From DROE01 sp964569865 (GTDB taxonomy: Bacteria > Pseudomonadota > Alphaproteobacteria > Rhizobiales > Devosiaceae): a stretch of DNA of 64,000 nt. Below are positions 54,040-63,734 of this stretch, one piece after another. Within the stretch, counting starts at the first letter, position 1. Each line of letters starts with the position of its first letter. Under the pieces are notes generated by a model. It had not been told where the DNA came from, made no database searches, and saw only the letters and a program-made list of their open reading frames with translations. The position numbers and the translations under genes are program-made. Where the stretch lies: assembly GCA_964569865.1 (NCBI GenBank), contig CAZMVQ010000002.1, positions 1 through 64,000 of the forward strand. Reading direction: 5' to 3'.

Positions 54040-54183
54040 GAAAGCATCAATATAAACGAGGCGACACCATGTCGCCGAGCGCTGACAAGTCTTGGGAGGG
54101 ACGTTAAAGAAAATCCCTTTAGGGTTTTAATTTGACGGATTGTCGCGAAACTAATTCACAGGGCTTAGTGCCCTGTTTTTTTT
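54040..54183 (+). ncRNA. Possible forward-strand small RNA between proS and the DUF1467 gene
   Basis: Both neighbours are on the reverse strand, yet the interval has structure readable forward: GGCGACA-cca-TGTCGCC (about 54060-54076), a second hairpin CCC-TTTA-GGG flanked by A4 and T4 (54109-54128), and a clear forward terminator at 54159-54183. No ORF or known RNA family is recognised. The 5' end is uncertain, with TATAAA near 54052 lacking a well-spaced -35. I see nothing else in 53846-54276. Confidence 0.4.
54159..54183 (+). terminator. Forward-strand Rho-independent terminator
   Basis: CAGGGC-TTAGT-GCCCTG is followed directly by eight T. The T-run exists only in the forward direction, so it does not serve the reverse-strand DUF1467 gene. 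Confidence 0.82.
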
Positions 54184-54276
54184 GGGTTTTTCCTAAGTTT
54201 ATTTATAAGTATTTCGCTTGAAACAGCCTGTTTTTGGTAGTTGGCAACCAACGCCATTTTTCGGTGCCGGTATCCA

Positions 54277-54634
54277 TCAATACCAGTATTNNNNNNNNNN
54301 NNNNNNNNNNNNNNNNNNNNNNNNNNNNNNNNNNNNNNNNNNNNNNNNNNNNNNNNNNNNNNNNNNNNNNNNNNNNNNNNNNNNNNNNNNAATACCAGTA
54401 TTCTTGAAGAACGGGGTTGGAAATGGCCCACATCAACAATCCCAAAACAATCGCCGATACAATTGTTGTGGCAACAGCCTTCTGGCGAATTTTTGACAAT
54501 ACCGGTGAGCCCGGCTCAGTTCCGGGAGTAATTTCGCCAACATCTGATTGATTTTCAACTCCAAACGGCAAAATTAAAAACAGACAAGTCCACCAGACAA
54601 CTACATATACCGCGAATAAAGAGGGCCAAGCCAT
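54277..54634 (-). CDS. DUF1467 membrane protein, interrupted by a scaffold gap
   Basis: A small two-helix inner-membrane protein. The first segment is AWPSLFAVYVVVWWTCLFLILPFGV and is followed by the DUF1467 loop (GEITPGTEPGSP). The second is TTIVSAIVLGLLMWAI (about residues 58-73). The 100-N gap (54291-54390) has AATACCAGTATT on both sides. Merging them removes 112 bases and places TGA directly after the codons for QEYWY, giving 81 residues, the normal family length. Function is unknown. It stands between rnj and proS as in related genomes, but without the mce gene often found there. Confidence 0.82.
54279..54402. repeat. Scaffold gap with identical 12-base flanks in the DUF1467 gene
   Basis: AATACCAGTATT at 54279-54290 and 54391-54402 flanks 100 N. 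A single copy restores a sensible gene end. Confidence 0.75.
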
Positions 54635-54648
54635 TTTAATAAACCAAT

Positions 54649-56313
54649 CTAAATTTGATGCAAAAGAATAGTAACGTTGGGTTTTCGGCCCCACCAGCTG
54701 TTAAGTTCACCCCTCACTGCGCGACGCAGGGCTTCCCCCAGCGCATCAGGATTGCGTTTGAGCTTTTTAGACATGCCCGAAAACACACCGTTTATTGCCT
54801 GTTCCGCGACATCTTCAGCACCGGCAGCACCATCTTTTAGATCGGGCAATCCTTCGATAATAATTTTTGGCGAACCGCGCATTTTACCTTCCCGATCGAT
54901 GCAAATTGAAACAACGGCAATTCCGGCAAAGGAAAGGCGTTTTCGGCCCCGTACTCCGCTTTGGTCCGGTGTGCAAAGAATATCTGCATCAAGATATAGC
55001 TGAGCAACCGGAACCTCCATGCGCGAAATCTGAGGATCTGGGAATAATTGTACCATGTCACCGTTTCTGGCTTCAATCACATTTTCGATTTTATGCTCGC
55101 GGCCAAGCGCCGCATGGGCAACCAGATGTGCAGGTTCTCCATGCACAGGCAATAATACCGATGGTTTGAGCCATGAATAAAGTTTTGCCAGTTCTTCGCG
55201 TCTTGGATGCCCTGTAACATGCACCAGCTCGTCAGAATTGGTTATAACCTTAACCCCCATATCAATGAGGCGGTTTTGAATATCGATTACTTCGCGCTCA
55301 TTGCCCGGAATTGCCCATGAGGAAAAAATCATCAGATCGTCACGATCAAGGGAAATCGCCGGATGACTAGCTTTAGAAATTCTGGCCAGCGCCGCCCTCG
55401 GCTCACCCTGAGACCCCGTACATAAAAGCACGGTTTTTTTGCGTGGAAGATGTTTGAATGAATCATGATCCAAAAACGGCTCGATGCCTTCAAGCAAATT
55501 CAATTCGCGGGCAATTGTTGCGATGCGATGCATGGAGCGGCCAGAAAGCACCACCTGACGGCCAGCTTTTTGCGCAGCTTTGGCCACCGAAATCATGCGG
55601 CCCAGATTGGAGGCAAAACTGGTGACGATCACCCGATGGGGAGCTTCTGAGATCAGACGTTCAAGATTTTTCGCGATTTCGCGCTCGGTCGGGCTGGTGC
55701 CATCCTTAAGGGCGTTGGTGCTATCGCACACCAGAGCCAAAGGAGCTTTTATAGCTCCAATTTTCTTGAATCTCTTTTCATCCGTAGGGTCGCCGGAAAC
55801 CGGGTTGTCTTCCAACTTCCAATCACCCGTATGCACTACATTGCCAATTTCTGTTGAAATTAACAGCGCACAACTTTGCGGTATGGAGTGGGCAACATTT
55901 ATCGCCTCAACGGAAAAGGGGCCAATATCAAACGGCTCACCGGGGGTAAAAATCTTGATATCAATATTTTCAACTATCCCCTCCATGGCCCGTTTTGCCT
56001 TGAGCATGGCGCTGGCAAATTGAGTTGCATAAACCGGACGATCAAATGAGGGCCACAAATCAAGCACAGCACCATAGTGATCCTCATGGGAGTGGGTGAG
56101 AACAAGACCAACCACGTTTTCGCCCTGCTCTTCTAAAAACTCCGGATCAGCCATAATCAGATCAATGCCCGGCTGCTCGGGGCCACCAAAGGTAACTCCG
56201 CAATCAACTACCAGCCACTTGCGATTATTTTGCGGGCCAAAACCATAGGCCGCCATGTTCATGCCGATTTCACCGACACCACCAAGGGGCAAAAACACCA
56301 ATTCTTTTGTCAT
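54649..56313 (-). CDS. rnj: Ribonuclease J
   Basis: A 554-residue metallo-beta-lactamase/beta-CASP nuclease with 5'-exo- and endonuclease activity on RNA. Zinc motifs are LTHSHEDHYGAVLDLW (HxHxDH) and VHTGDWKLEDNP. The beta-CASP region has SFASNLGRMISVAKAA and LCTGSQGEPRAAL, and the late His motif is HVTGHPRREEL with VHGEPAHL. A C-terminal dimer domain follows. birA lies 37 bases upstream and the DUF1467 gene 14 bases downstream. Confidence 0.95.
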   Translation of the reverse strand: MTKELVFLPLGGVGEIGMNMAAYGFGPQNNRKWLVVDCGVTFGGPEQPGIDLIMADPEFLEEQGENVVGLVLTHSHEDHYGAVLDLWPSFDRPVYATQFASAMLKAKRAMEGIVENIDIKIFTPGEPFDIGPFSVEAINVAHSIPQSCALLISTEIGNVVHTGDWKLEDNPVSGDPTDEKRFKKIGAIKAPLALVCDSTNALKDGTSPTEREIAKNLERLISEAPHRVIVTSFASNLGRMISVAKAAQKAGRQVVLSGRSMHRIATIARELNLLEGIEPFLDHDSFKHLPRKKTVLLCTGSQGEPRAALARISKASHPAISLDRDDLMIFSSWAIPGNEREVIDIQNRLIDMGVKVITNSDELVHVTGHPRREELAKLYSWLKPSVLLPVHGEPAHLVAHAALGREHKIENVIEARNGDMVQLFPDPQISRMEVPVAQLYLDADILCTPDQSGVRGRKRLSFAGIAVVSICIDREGKMRGSPKIIIEGLPDLKDGAAGAEDVAEQAINGVFSGMSKKLKRNPDALGEALRRAVRGELNSWWGRKPNVTILLHQI

Positions 56314-56350
56314 ATTTCTTTACCTCTTATGCCGCCGCTGCAATTAATTT

Positions 56351-57160
56351 TTAAGATTTCATTCCGGTTTCGAAATTCACATCACCGGCACTGACATAGA
56401 TTGTTTTGTTATTTTCCTGCAACAAAACCAAGCGTCCGGTGTCGTCTATATCGCAAAAAATCCCGCTTAGAATTTTTCCCGATTGATTTACATTAATAGA
56501 ATTGCCAATTCCAAAGGCTCTATTGCGCCACTGCGATAACACTTCTTTTGATCCACGCCCATAGTCCCAAAGGGAAAATTTTTGATGCCAGCTATCACTT
56601 AGGGCCGCAAAAAGAGATTGTTCAGTTACATTAGCCCCAGATTGGCAAATGGAACTTACAGGATAGGCAATTCCTTTTGGAGCATTTTTTATGTTCACGC
56701 CAAAGCCGATAATGATTGCGCAGCTTCCATCGCCAAGCATTTGCGCTTCGATTAAAATTCCAGCCAGTTTGCCCCCAAAAAAGAGCAAATCATTGGGCCA
56801 TTTTAATTTTAGATTTTTTTTAGATTTTTCACCCAGGATTTCATCAATGGCATCAGCAAGAGCAATGGCGGCAACAAAACTTAAAATTTGCAATGATTGA
56901 GCCTGCTTTGGCAAAATCTGCAACAGCGATGCGGTAAGGTTTCCCTTTTCAGATAGCCATGTGCGCCCCAACCTGCCCCGGCCTTTGCTCTGTTGATCGG
57001 CAACAAACCATATACCGTCATTGTTGTTTGAAGAGGCGTCACCTGCAAATTCAGCAACATGATCCAGAGCCAACTGATTGGTAGACGGCGTAGTTTTAAC
57101 ATGCTCCAGCCGATAGCTCGCCAAAGCTGCTTTGGGTCCAAGAGCAAAATTGTCTATCAC
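56351..57160 (-). CDS. birA: Biotin-[acetyl-CoA-carboxylase] ligase
   Basis: A 269-residue class I biotin ligase that attaches biotin to AccB. It lacks an N-terminal DNA-binding domain, so it cannot repress biotin genes as E. coli BirA does. Motifs are KTTPSTNQLALDH, the biotin-AMP loop SKGRGRLGRTWLSEKGNL, LKWPNDLLF and GFGVNIKNAP. It follows nuoN by 12 bases, the usual nuoN-birA-rnj order. Confidence 0.94.
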   Translation of the reverse strand: MIDNFALGPKAALASYRLEHVKTTPSTNQLALDHVAEFAGDASSNNNDGIWFVADQQSKGRGRLGRTWLSEKGNLTASLLQILPKQAQSLQILSFVAAIALADAIDEILGEKSKKNLKLKWPNDLLFFGGKLAGILIEAQMLGDGSCAIIIGFGVNIKNAPKGIAYPVSSICQSGANVTEQSLFAALSDSWHQKFSLWDYGRGSKEVLSQWRNRAFGIGNSINVNQSGKILSGIFCDIDDTGRLVLLQENNKTIYVSAGDVNFETGMKS

Positions 57161-57172
57161 CTAAAACGCTCG

Positions 57173-58615
57173 CTAGAACAGGGAAAGAGTTGCAAAATTT
57201 GCCGCATCAACTAGAGGACTGCCAACGGTTAAAAAGTACGAAGCAACCAAAAATCCGGTGATGGCCATAACAAATCCCAGCTCACCGGGGATTTTTGCAA
57301 ATTCGTTCTTCGGCTCATCAAAATACATGATTTTGCAAATGCGCAGATAATAAAAGGCGCTTATGGCACTGGCAAAAACCCCGATAATCGCGAGCGCAAA
57401 AAGCTCTGCTTCGATCGCCGCCAGAAAAACATGCCATTTGGCAAAGAAACCGGCCAGTGGTGGCAAACCAATAAGCGAGAACATCATAATAGCCATGGTA
57501 GCTGCAACATAGGGACGGGTTTTTGCCAACCCTGCCAGATCTGAAATATTCTCCACATAGCCAGCGCTGCTTTTCAGCGAAAGAATACAGGCAAACAGGC
57601 CAACATTGGTGGTCAGGTAAATGGCCATATAAATTGCCACCCCTTCAACACCCACCTGTGAGCCGGCGCTCAAACCAACCAGAGCAAAGCCCATATGACC
57701 GATGGATGAATAGGCAATCAGGCGCTTGAGGTTTTTTTGGCCAATTCCCGCAAATGCCGCCAGCACCATCGAAGCAAGCGAGAGGAAAATAACAATCTGC
57801 TGCCAGTCTCTGGTCAGCGGCTCAAAGCTGTCAGTTACCAAACGGATCAGCAAAGCCATGGCAGCGACTTTTGGCGCGGTGGCAAAAAATGCGGTGATCG
57901 GAGTGGGTGCGCCCTCATAAACATCAGGCGTCCACATATGAAACGGCACGGCGGAAATCTTAAACGCAATGCCGGCCAGCAAAAAGGCCAGACCAAATAT
58001 TACCCCGACCGAACGATCGCCCAAGAGTATAACTTCGGCAATTTTATCAAGCTGGGTCTGGCCGGTAAAACCATAAATCAGCGATGCGCCATAAAGCAGC
58101 ATGCCCGATGAAAGCGCGCCCAAGACAAAATATTTCAATCCCGCTTCGGTTGCTGCCGCATTGTCGCGTCGCATGGCCGCCAGAACATAAAGCGAGAGGG
58201 CCTGCAATTCTATGCCAATATAGAGCACCATCAAATCATTGGCGGAAACCATGATCATCATGCCAAGGGTGGCCAATATAACCAGCACTGAATATTCGGA
58301 CTTTGCCAAACCATTGTCGGCGGCGCTGGAAACAGAAAGTACCAAAGCCAAGGCCGAGCCAACCAGCACAAGAACCTTCATATAACGGGCAAAATCATCT
58401 TGAATAAAACCGCCGTTAAATAAAATACCGGTCTGGGGCTGCATGACAATCAACACTGCCAATGCCAAAAGCAGGCCAATGCTAACACCGGCCAAACGAC
58501 CGCTGGAATTTTTAATAAACACTCCAGCCATCAACAAAACCAATGCACTGATCGCCAAAAGCAATTCAGGATAGGCCGGGGCAAGTGCTGCAAAACTGGT
58601 CAAATCGGAATTCAT
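57173..58615 (-). CDS. nuoN: NADH-quinone oxidoreductase subunit N
   Basis: A 480-residue antiporter-like subunit of complex I with about 14 membrane helices. Conserved lysines and glutamate of the proton path lie in VLYIGIELQALSLYVLAA, FKISAVPFHMWTPDVYEGAPTP and KNLKRLIAYSSIGHMGFAL. Complex I oxidises NADH, reduces quinone and pumps protons. It is last of the nuo genes. Confidence 0.96.
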   Translation of the reverse strand: MNSDLTSFAALAPAYPELLLAISALVLLMAGVFIKNSSGRLAGVSIGLLLALAVLIVMQPQTGILFNGGFIQDDFARYMKVLVLVGSALALVLSVSSAADNGLAKSEYSVLVILATLGMMIMVSANDLMVLYIGIELQALSLYVLAAMRRDNAAATEAGLKYFVLGALSSGMLLYGASLIYGFTGQTQLDKIAEVILLGDRSVGVIFGLAFLLAGIAFKISAVPFHMWTPDVYEGAPTPITAFFATAPKVAAMALLIRLVTDSFEPLTRDWQQIVIFLSLASMVLAAFAGIGQKNLKRLIAYSSIGHMGFALVGLSAGSQVGVEGVAIYMAIYLTTNVGLFACILSLKSSAGYVENISDLAGLAKTRPYVAATMAIMMFSLIGLPPLAGFFAKWHVFLAAIEAELFALAIIGVFASAISAFYYLRICKIMYFDEPKNEFAKIPGELGFVMAITGFLVASYFLTVGSPLVDAANFATLSLF

Positions 58616-58624
58616 GTTATTCTC

Positions 58625-60136
58625 CTATTGAGCCAGCGCATCAATTGGCAGGGCGCCAATCGTGCTTTGATATTGAGAAATCAGGGCTGTAACCGAGGCT
58701 GACGTAGTATCCAGAATCGGAGCCGGATAAAAGCCGAAAAATATGGTCAGAACAATCAAAGGCAGGATTACTGCCAGTTCCCGACGATCCATATCCATCA
58801 TGGATTTAAGAGATTCTTTGCTCAAGGCACCAAATATCACCCGGCGATAAAGCCAAAGCGCATATCCAGCCGAAAGAATAATTGCAAATAGTGCAATAAT
58901 GGCCACAAGAGTATTAACCTGAAAAATCCCGATCAGAACCAAAAACTCGCCAACAAAGCCCGAAGTTCCCGGCAGGCCAACATTGGCCATGGTGAAAATC
59001 ATAAAGGCAGCAGCATAGCGCGGCATGCGTTCAACCAAGCCCCCATAGGCCGAGATTTCTCTGGTATGCAGGCGGTCATAGATCACCCCGACGCTAAAAA
59101 ACAACGCGGCAGAAATTATGCCGTGGCTGAGCATCTGGAAAATAGCCCCCTGCACTCCATAAATATTGGCCGAAAAAATGCCAATGGTAACAAACCCCAT
59201 ATGGGCCACCGATGAATAGGCAATGAGCTTTTTTATATCCTCTTGCACCAAAGCAATCAGCGAGGTGATAATTATCGCGGCAAGGGAAAAGAAGAATACG
59301 AAATCGGCAAAATAAAGCGATGCATCGGGGAACATGGGCAGAGAAAATCTTAAAAAGCCATAACCACCCATTTTCAACAGGATAGCGGCCAATATCACCG
59401 AGCCGCCCGTTGGTGCTTCCACATGCGCCTCTGGCAACCAGCGATGCAGCGGCCACATGGGCAGCTTGACTGCAAAGGAGGCAAAAAACGCAATCCATAA
59501 CCAGAATTGAAGTTCTGGCGAAAAGTCATATTTTAGCAATTGGCGAATATCTGTTGTACCAGCCTGCCAATACATGGCCATGATCGCCAACAGCATCAGC
59601 ACCGAGCCGACAAAGGTATAAAAGAAAAACTTATAGGAGGCCTGAATGCGGTTTTTACCGCCCCAAACGCCAATAATCAGGAACATGGGGATGAGACCGC
59701 CCTCGAAAAACACATAGAACATGGCCAGATCAAGGGTCGAAAACACGCCGATCATCAAGGTTTCAAGGAACAGGAATGCAATCATATATTCGCGCACCCG
59801 GACCTTGACCGATCCCCATGCCGACAACACAACCAAGGGCATCAAAAACGCGGTGAGCACAATAAACAGGATCGAAATGCCATCAACACCCATGCGATAG
59901 CCAATAACATCGCCCATCCAGGCGATATCAATCACAAATTGAAAGCCGGGGGTCGAAGGGTCAAACATCGACCACATAAGTAGCGAAAACCCAAAGGTTA
60001 GCAGTGTGGTAATAAAAGAAATCCGGCGAATATTGGTTAGAGAAACACCATCATTGCCCGGAACAATTGCCACGAAAAACGCACCAACAAGCGGCAAAAA
60101 TGTCAATATCGTCAGTATATTGGAGGAAATAATCAT
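58625..60136 (-). CDS. nuoM: NADH-quinone oxidoreductase subunit M
   Basis: A 503-residue antiporter-like subunit with about 14 helices. Marker regions are YVFFEGGLIPMFLIIGVWGG, KLPMWPLHRWLPEAHVEAPTGG and DIKKLIAYSSVAHMGFV. It overlaps nuoL by four bases and is followed by nuoN after 9 bases. Confidence 0.96.
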   Translation of the reverse strand: MIISSNILTILTFLPLVGAFFVAIVPGNDGVSLTNIRRISFITTLLTFGFSLLMWSMFDPSTPGFQFVIDIAWMGDVIGYRMGVDGISILFIVLTAFLMPLVVLSAWGSVKVRVREYMIAFLFLETLMIGVFSTLDLAMFYVFFEGGLIPMFLIIGVWGGKNRIQASYKFFFYTFVGSVLMLLAIMAMYWQAGTTDIRQLLKYDFSPELQFWLWIAFFASFAVKLPMWPLHRWLPEAHVEAPTGGSVILAAILLKMGGYGFLRFSLPMFPDASLYFADFVFFFSLAAIIITSLIALVQEDIKKLIAYSSVAHMGFVTIGIFSANIYGVQGAIFQMLSHGIISAALFFSVGVIYDRLHTREISAYGGLVERMPRYAAAFMIFTMANVGLPGTSGFVGEFLVLIGIFQVNTLVAIIALFAIILSAGYALWLYRRVIFGALSKESLKSMMDMDRRELAVILPLIVLTIFFGFYPAPILDTTSASVTALISQYQSTIGALPIDALAQ

Positions 60137-62145
60137 CCTAACAATCCCCCTGCCGCAATGGCCCAGGTAAGTAACAAGGCGATGCCAATCAACATGGCAA
60201 ACGCGTAATGATATAGATAGCCGGACTGGAGTTTAACCACTCGGGCGGTAATGTCTTTTACCCGCCTGCCCAGCCCTTCAACTATGGTTTGATCAATCAA
60301 TCTGTCATCGATCTGACGCCAGAAAAAACGCCCCAGCCATTTTGCAGGCCTGACAAACATCCAGTCATATAATTCATCAAAGTACCATTTGTTGAGCAGG
60401 AAGCGATAAAGATAGGCATGCTGTTTTGCAATCCGGCCCGGAACATCTGGCCGGTGAATATACATATACCAGGCGATGGCAAATCCGAGCACCATGGCGA
60501 TGGTCGGCGACCATTTTACCAGAGTAGAAACCGCATGGGCCGCTTCAATAATTTCGTGGTTTGGCACCACCGACCCGGCAAAAAACTTGTCGATGATATA
60601 AACCTTGCCAAAGAAGAATTGATAAAATACCGCTCCAGCCAAAACTGCCCCTGCCGCCAGAAAATACAGAGGCACCATCATAATATTGGGGCTGTCTTTG
60701 GCGTGGGACATTGTTTCCTCTGAAGCGCGCGGTTTGCCATGAAAAGTCAAGTGAATTAGACGCCATGAATAAAACGAGGTGAACAGGGCAGCGATTACCA
60801 AAGACCAATAGGCAAACTGCCCATTAACTCCGCCAACCGCATAGGCCGCTTCAACAATGGCGTCTTTGGAGAAGAAACCGGCAAAGCCAATTGATGTGCC
60901 CGGAATGCCAACCCCGGTCAGGGCTAGTGTGCCAATAATCAGCATCCAGTAGGTTTTGGGGATTTTTTTAGCCAATCCGCCCATTTTGCGCATGTCCTGC
61001 TCGTGATGCATGGCCTGAATTACAGCACCGGCCCCTAAGAACAAAAGCGCTTTGAAAAAGGCGTGGGTGAACAGGTGAAAAATTCCGGCTGAATAGGCCC
61101 CTGCCCCCATGGCCACAAACATATAGCCCAATTGTGACATGGTGGAATAGGCGACCACCCGCTTGATGTCGTTTTGCACCAGAGCTATCGAGGCGGCAAA
61201 AACTGCGGTGATTGCGCCCACATATAATACCACCGTTAGCGCCAGATCTGAGCCTTCAAAAATCGGCGATAGGCGCGCCACCATAAATACACCGGCTGTG
61301 ACCATAGTCGCGGCATGAATTAAAGCTGAAACCGGGGTCGGGCCTTCCATGGCATCAGGCAGCCATGTGTGCAGCAAAAACTGCGCTGATTTGCCCATGG
61401 CTCCCATGAATAATAGCAAGGATACGACTGTGAGCGCATCCAGATCTTTACCCAGAAGGTTTATGGTCACCCCGTTCGCCCCTTCAACCCCGGCAAATGC
61501 CGTGTCAAAATCAAGGGTGCCAAACAGAACAAATGCGCCAAATATACCAAGGGCAAAACCAAAATCACCAACCCGATTGACGATAAACGCCTTCATGGCG
61601 GCGGCATTGGCGGCGGGTTTTTTATACCAGAAGCCAATAAGCAGATATGAGGCCAGCCCCACCCCTTCCCAACCAAAGAACATTTGCAGGAAATTATCGG
61701 CAGTAACCAGCATCAGCATAGCAAAGGTAAACAGGGAAAGATAAGCGAAAAAGCGCTGTCGTGAGGGATCATCCGCCATATAACCAATGGAATAAATATG
61801 CACCAAAGATGATACCGAAGTCACTACAACCAGCATAATTGCGGTAAGGGTGTCGACGCGCAAAATCCAGCGCAGATCAAGATCACCAACCACAATCCAG
61901 CGAAAAAGCTCAACCTTGGTGGGATCAACAAAAATATCAGCGGCGGCATGGCTGGAAACCGCAAGGGCAGTTTTTGCGCTATTGTCGCCAAATCCGACCT
62001 GTAAAAATACAACCCATGACAAAAGCGCCGCTGCCACCAATAGGCCTGACGTGATGATTTCTGCCGGTCGCGCACCGATGCGCTTACCAAACAGTCCGGC
62101 TATCAGTGCGCCGATCAGCGGGAAAAAGACAATCGCCTGAATCAA
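60133..62145 (-). CDS. nuoL: NADH-quinone oxidoreductase subunit L
   Basis: A 670-residue antiporter-like subunit, the largest, with the C-terminal lateral helix that braces the membrane arm. Motifs are FFGWEGVGLASYLLIGFWY, GKSAQFLLHTWLPDAMEGPTPV and DIKRVVAYSTMSQLGYMFVA. It starts 4 bases after nuoK. Confidence 0.97.
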   Translation of the reverse strand: MIQAIVFFPLIGALIAGLFGKRIGARPAEIITSGLLVAAALLSWVVFLQVGFGDNSAKTALAVSSHAAADIFVDPTKVELFRWIVVGDLDLRWILRVDTLTAIMLVVVTSVSSLVHIYSIGYMADDPSRQRFFAYLSLFTFAMLMLVTADNFLQMFFGWEGVGLASYLLIGFWYKKPAANAAAMKAFIVNRVGDFGFALGIFGAFVLFGTLDFDTAFAGVEGANGVTINLLGKDLDALTVVSLLLFMGAMGKSAQFLLHTWLPDAMEGPTPVSALIHAATMVTAGVFMVARLSPIFEGSDLALTVVLYVGAITAVFAASIALVQNDIKRVVAYSTMSQLGYMFVAMGAGAYSAGIFHLFTHAFFKALLFLGAGAVIQAMHHEQDMRKMGGLAKKIPKTYWMLIIGTLALTGVGIPGTSIGFAGFFSKDAIVEAAYAVGGVNGQFAYWSLVIAALFTSFYSWRLIHLTFHGKPRASEETMSHAKDSPNIMMVPLYFLAAGAVLAGAVFYQFFFGKVYIIDKFFAGSVVPNHEIIEAAHAVSTLVKWSPTIAMVLGFAIAWYMYIHRPDVPGRIAKQHAYLYRFLLNKWYFDELYDWMFVRPAKWLGRFFWRQIDDRLIDQTIVEGLGRRVKDITARVVKLQSGYLYHYAFAMLIGIALLLTWAIAAGGLLG

Positions 62146-62149
62146 AAGC

Positions 62150-62467
62150 CTAACCCTTCATCATGTTGACATCGTCAACCGCGATCGAGCCGCGATTACG
62201 ATAAAATATTACAAGAATAGCCAAACCAATCGCCGCTTCTGCCGCTGCAACCGTAAGAATTAGAAGCGCAAAAACCTGCCCTGCGAGATCGTTAAGTTGA
62301 GCGCTAAAGCCGACAAAATTGATGTTCACCGCCAGCAAAATCAACTCAATGGACATCAAAATAATAATGACGTTTTTGCGATTCATGAATATGCCAAATA
62401 CCCCAAGGGTAAAAAGGATCGCGCCCAAAGTTAAAAACTCGGCCAAGCCAACTGCTGGAACCATCAT
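62150..62467 (-). CDS. nuoK: NADH-quinone oxidoreductase subunit K
   Basis: A 105-residue three-helix subunit. The membrane glutamates of the proton path are in MSIELILLAVNINFV and VAAAEAAIGLAI. The ATG pair at 62467 follows GGAGAACAGG. An earlier in-frame start would give a polar extension not found in the family. Confidence 0.95.
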   Translation of the reverse strand: MMVPAVGLAEFLTLGAILFTLGVFGIFMNRKNVIIILMSIELILLAVNINFVGFSAQLNDLAGQVFALLILTVAAAEAAIGLAILVIFYRNRGSIAVDDVNMMKG

Positions 62468-62505
62468 GTGCCTGTTCTCCCGTCGAGAAGTTGCCAATTA
62501 ATCAT

Positions 62506-63117
62506 TTACTTAAGACCTTCCCCGGATTTGACCTTCACCACTGTCATGGCATCTTTTGGAGAACGGGCCACCTGCGCGCCAATATCCTGTCGTTTAACAT
62601 TTGGTTTGTGACGCAGGGTCAAAACAATCGCCCCGATCATCGCCACCAGCAAAATCAGACCGGCTCCCTGAAACAGGAAAATATAGCGGGTATAAAGCAC
62701 TTCGCCCAAGGCCTGCGTGTTTGAAATTCCAGCTTCAATGGGCATGGCGCTTCCCGCCGCCAATTGCGGCGTAACAAACGATGAGCCGGCAACCAGAAGC
62801 AATTCTAAAAACAAAATCGCCCCGACAATAATTCCCACCGGCATATATTGCAGCGCGCCTTTTTTCAGTTCGGCAAAATCCACATCCAGCATCATCACCA
62901 CAAACAAGAACAGCACCATCACCGCTCCCACATAAACAATGATCAGGATCAGGGCCAAAAACTCTGCTCCGGCCAGCATGAAAATTCCGGCAGCGTTGAT
63001 AAAAGCCAAAATCAGAAACAGTACTGAATGCACCGGATTGCGCGACGAAATAACCATCACCGCTGAGGCAACCGTTATTCCTGCGAAAATGTAGAAGAAA
63101 AATACTGGCAATGTCAT
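62506..63117 (-). CDS. nuoJ: NADH-quinone oxidoreductase subunit J
   Basis: A 203-residue five-helix subunit. Recognised by SRNPVHSVLFLILAFINAAG and ALILIIVYVGAVMVLFLFVVM, the latter holding the conformationally active third helix. The hydrophilic C-tail is longer than in E. coli. A 110-base interval separates it from nuoI. Confidence 0.95.
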   Translation of the reverse strand: MTLPVFFFYIFAGITVASAVMVISSRNPVHSVLFLILAFINAAGIFMLAGAEFLALILIIVYVGAVMVLFLFVVMMLDVDFAELKKGALQYMPVGIIVGAILFLELLLVAGSSFVTPQLAAGSAMPIEAGISNTQALGEVLYTRYIFLFQGAGLILLVAMIGAIVLTLRHKPNVKRQDIGAQVARSPKDAMTVVKVKSGEGLK

Positions 63118-63227
63118 TTTTTTCTCCCTGTTTTCAAAACTGTTTCAATCTGGCGCATGGCCTTGTCTTTCTGTTTTTTGCGCAACAATCAGATTTTTTC
63201 CAATCGGCGCATAAAATTTAGTTCCCC

Positions 63228-63719
63228 TTATCTATAGGGGGCATCCATAATAATATTGCGGGCCAGTTCACGCTCCCAGCGATCACCATTGGCCAGCAGT
63301 TTTTCCTTGGAAAAATAAAGCTCTTCGCGGGTTTCGGTGGCAAATTCAAAATTTGGCCCCTCAACAATGGCATCAACCGGGCATGCCTCCTGACAAAAAC
63401 CGCAATAGATGCATTTGACCATATCAATGTCATAGCGAACCGTGCGTCTGGTGCCATCATTGAGGCGCGGACCTGCCTCGATGGTAATGGCCTGAGCCGG
63501 GCAAATAGCCTCGCACAATTTGCAGGCAATGCAGCGCTCTTCACCGTTTGGATAGCGCCTTAAAGCATGTTCACCGCGAAAACGAGGTGATACCGCACCC
63601 TTTTCAAACGGATAATTTATCGTTGCCTTGGGAGCAAAAAAGTAGCGCATGGACATAAAAAACGCGCTTACGAATTCTTTGAGCAGCAGCGAATTTAAAA
63701 ATTGTAATGTACGGTTCAT
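63228..63719 (-). CDS. nuoI: NADH-quinone oxidoreductase subunit I (8Fe ferredoxin type)
   Basis: A 163-residue subunit carrying two 4Fe-4S clusters, N6a and N6b, near the quinone site. Cluster motifs are CIACKLCEAICPAQAI and CIYCGFCQEACPVDAI. The N-terminal amphipathic helix sits at the membrane surface. Confidence 0.97.
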   Translation of the reverse strand: MNRTLQFLNSLLLKEFVSAFFMSMRYFFAPKATINYPFEKGAVSPRFRGEHALRRYPNGEERCIACKLCEAICPAQAITIEAGPRLNDGTRRTVRYDIDMVKCIYCGFCQEACPVDAIVEGPNFEFATETREELYFSKEKLLANGDRWERELARNIIMDAPYR

Positions 63720-63734
63720 CTTTTTTCTCCTCCC

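Noticed and set aside
54159..54183. Hairpin as terminator of the reverse-strand DUF1467 gene
   Set aside because: The T-run stands on the forward side only; on the reverse strand no T-run follows the stem.
63115..63162. 14-codon frame overlapping the nuoJ start
   Set aside because: It overlaps the nuoJ ATG, but its own ATG lacks a ribosome site and the peptide is too short to judge.
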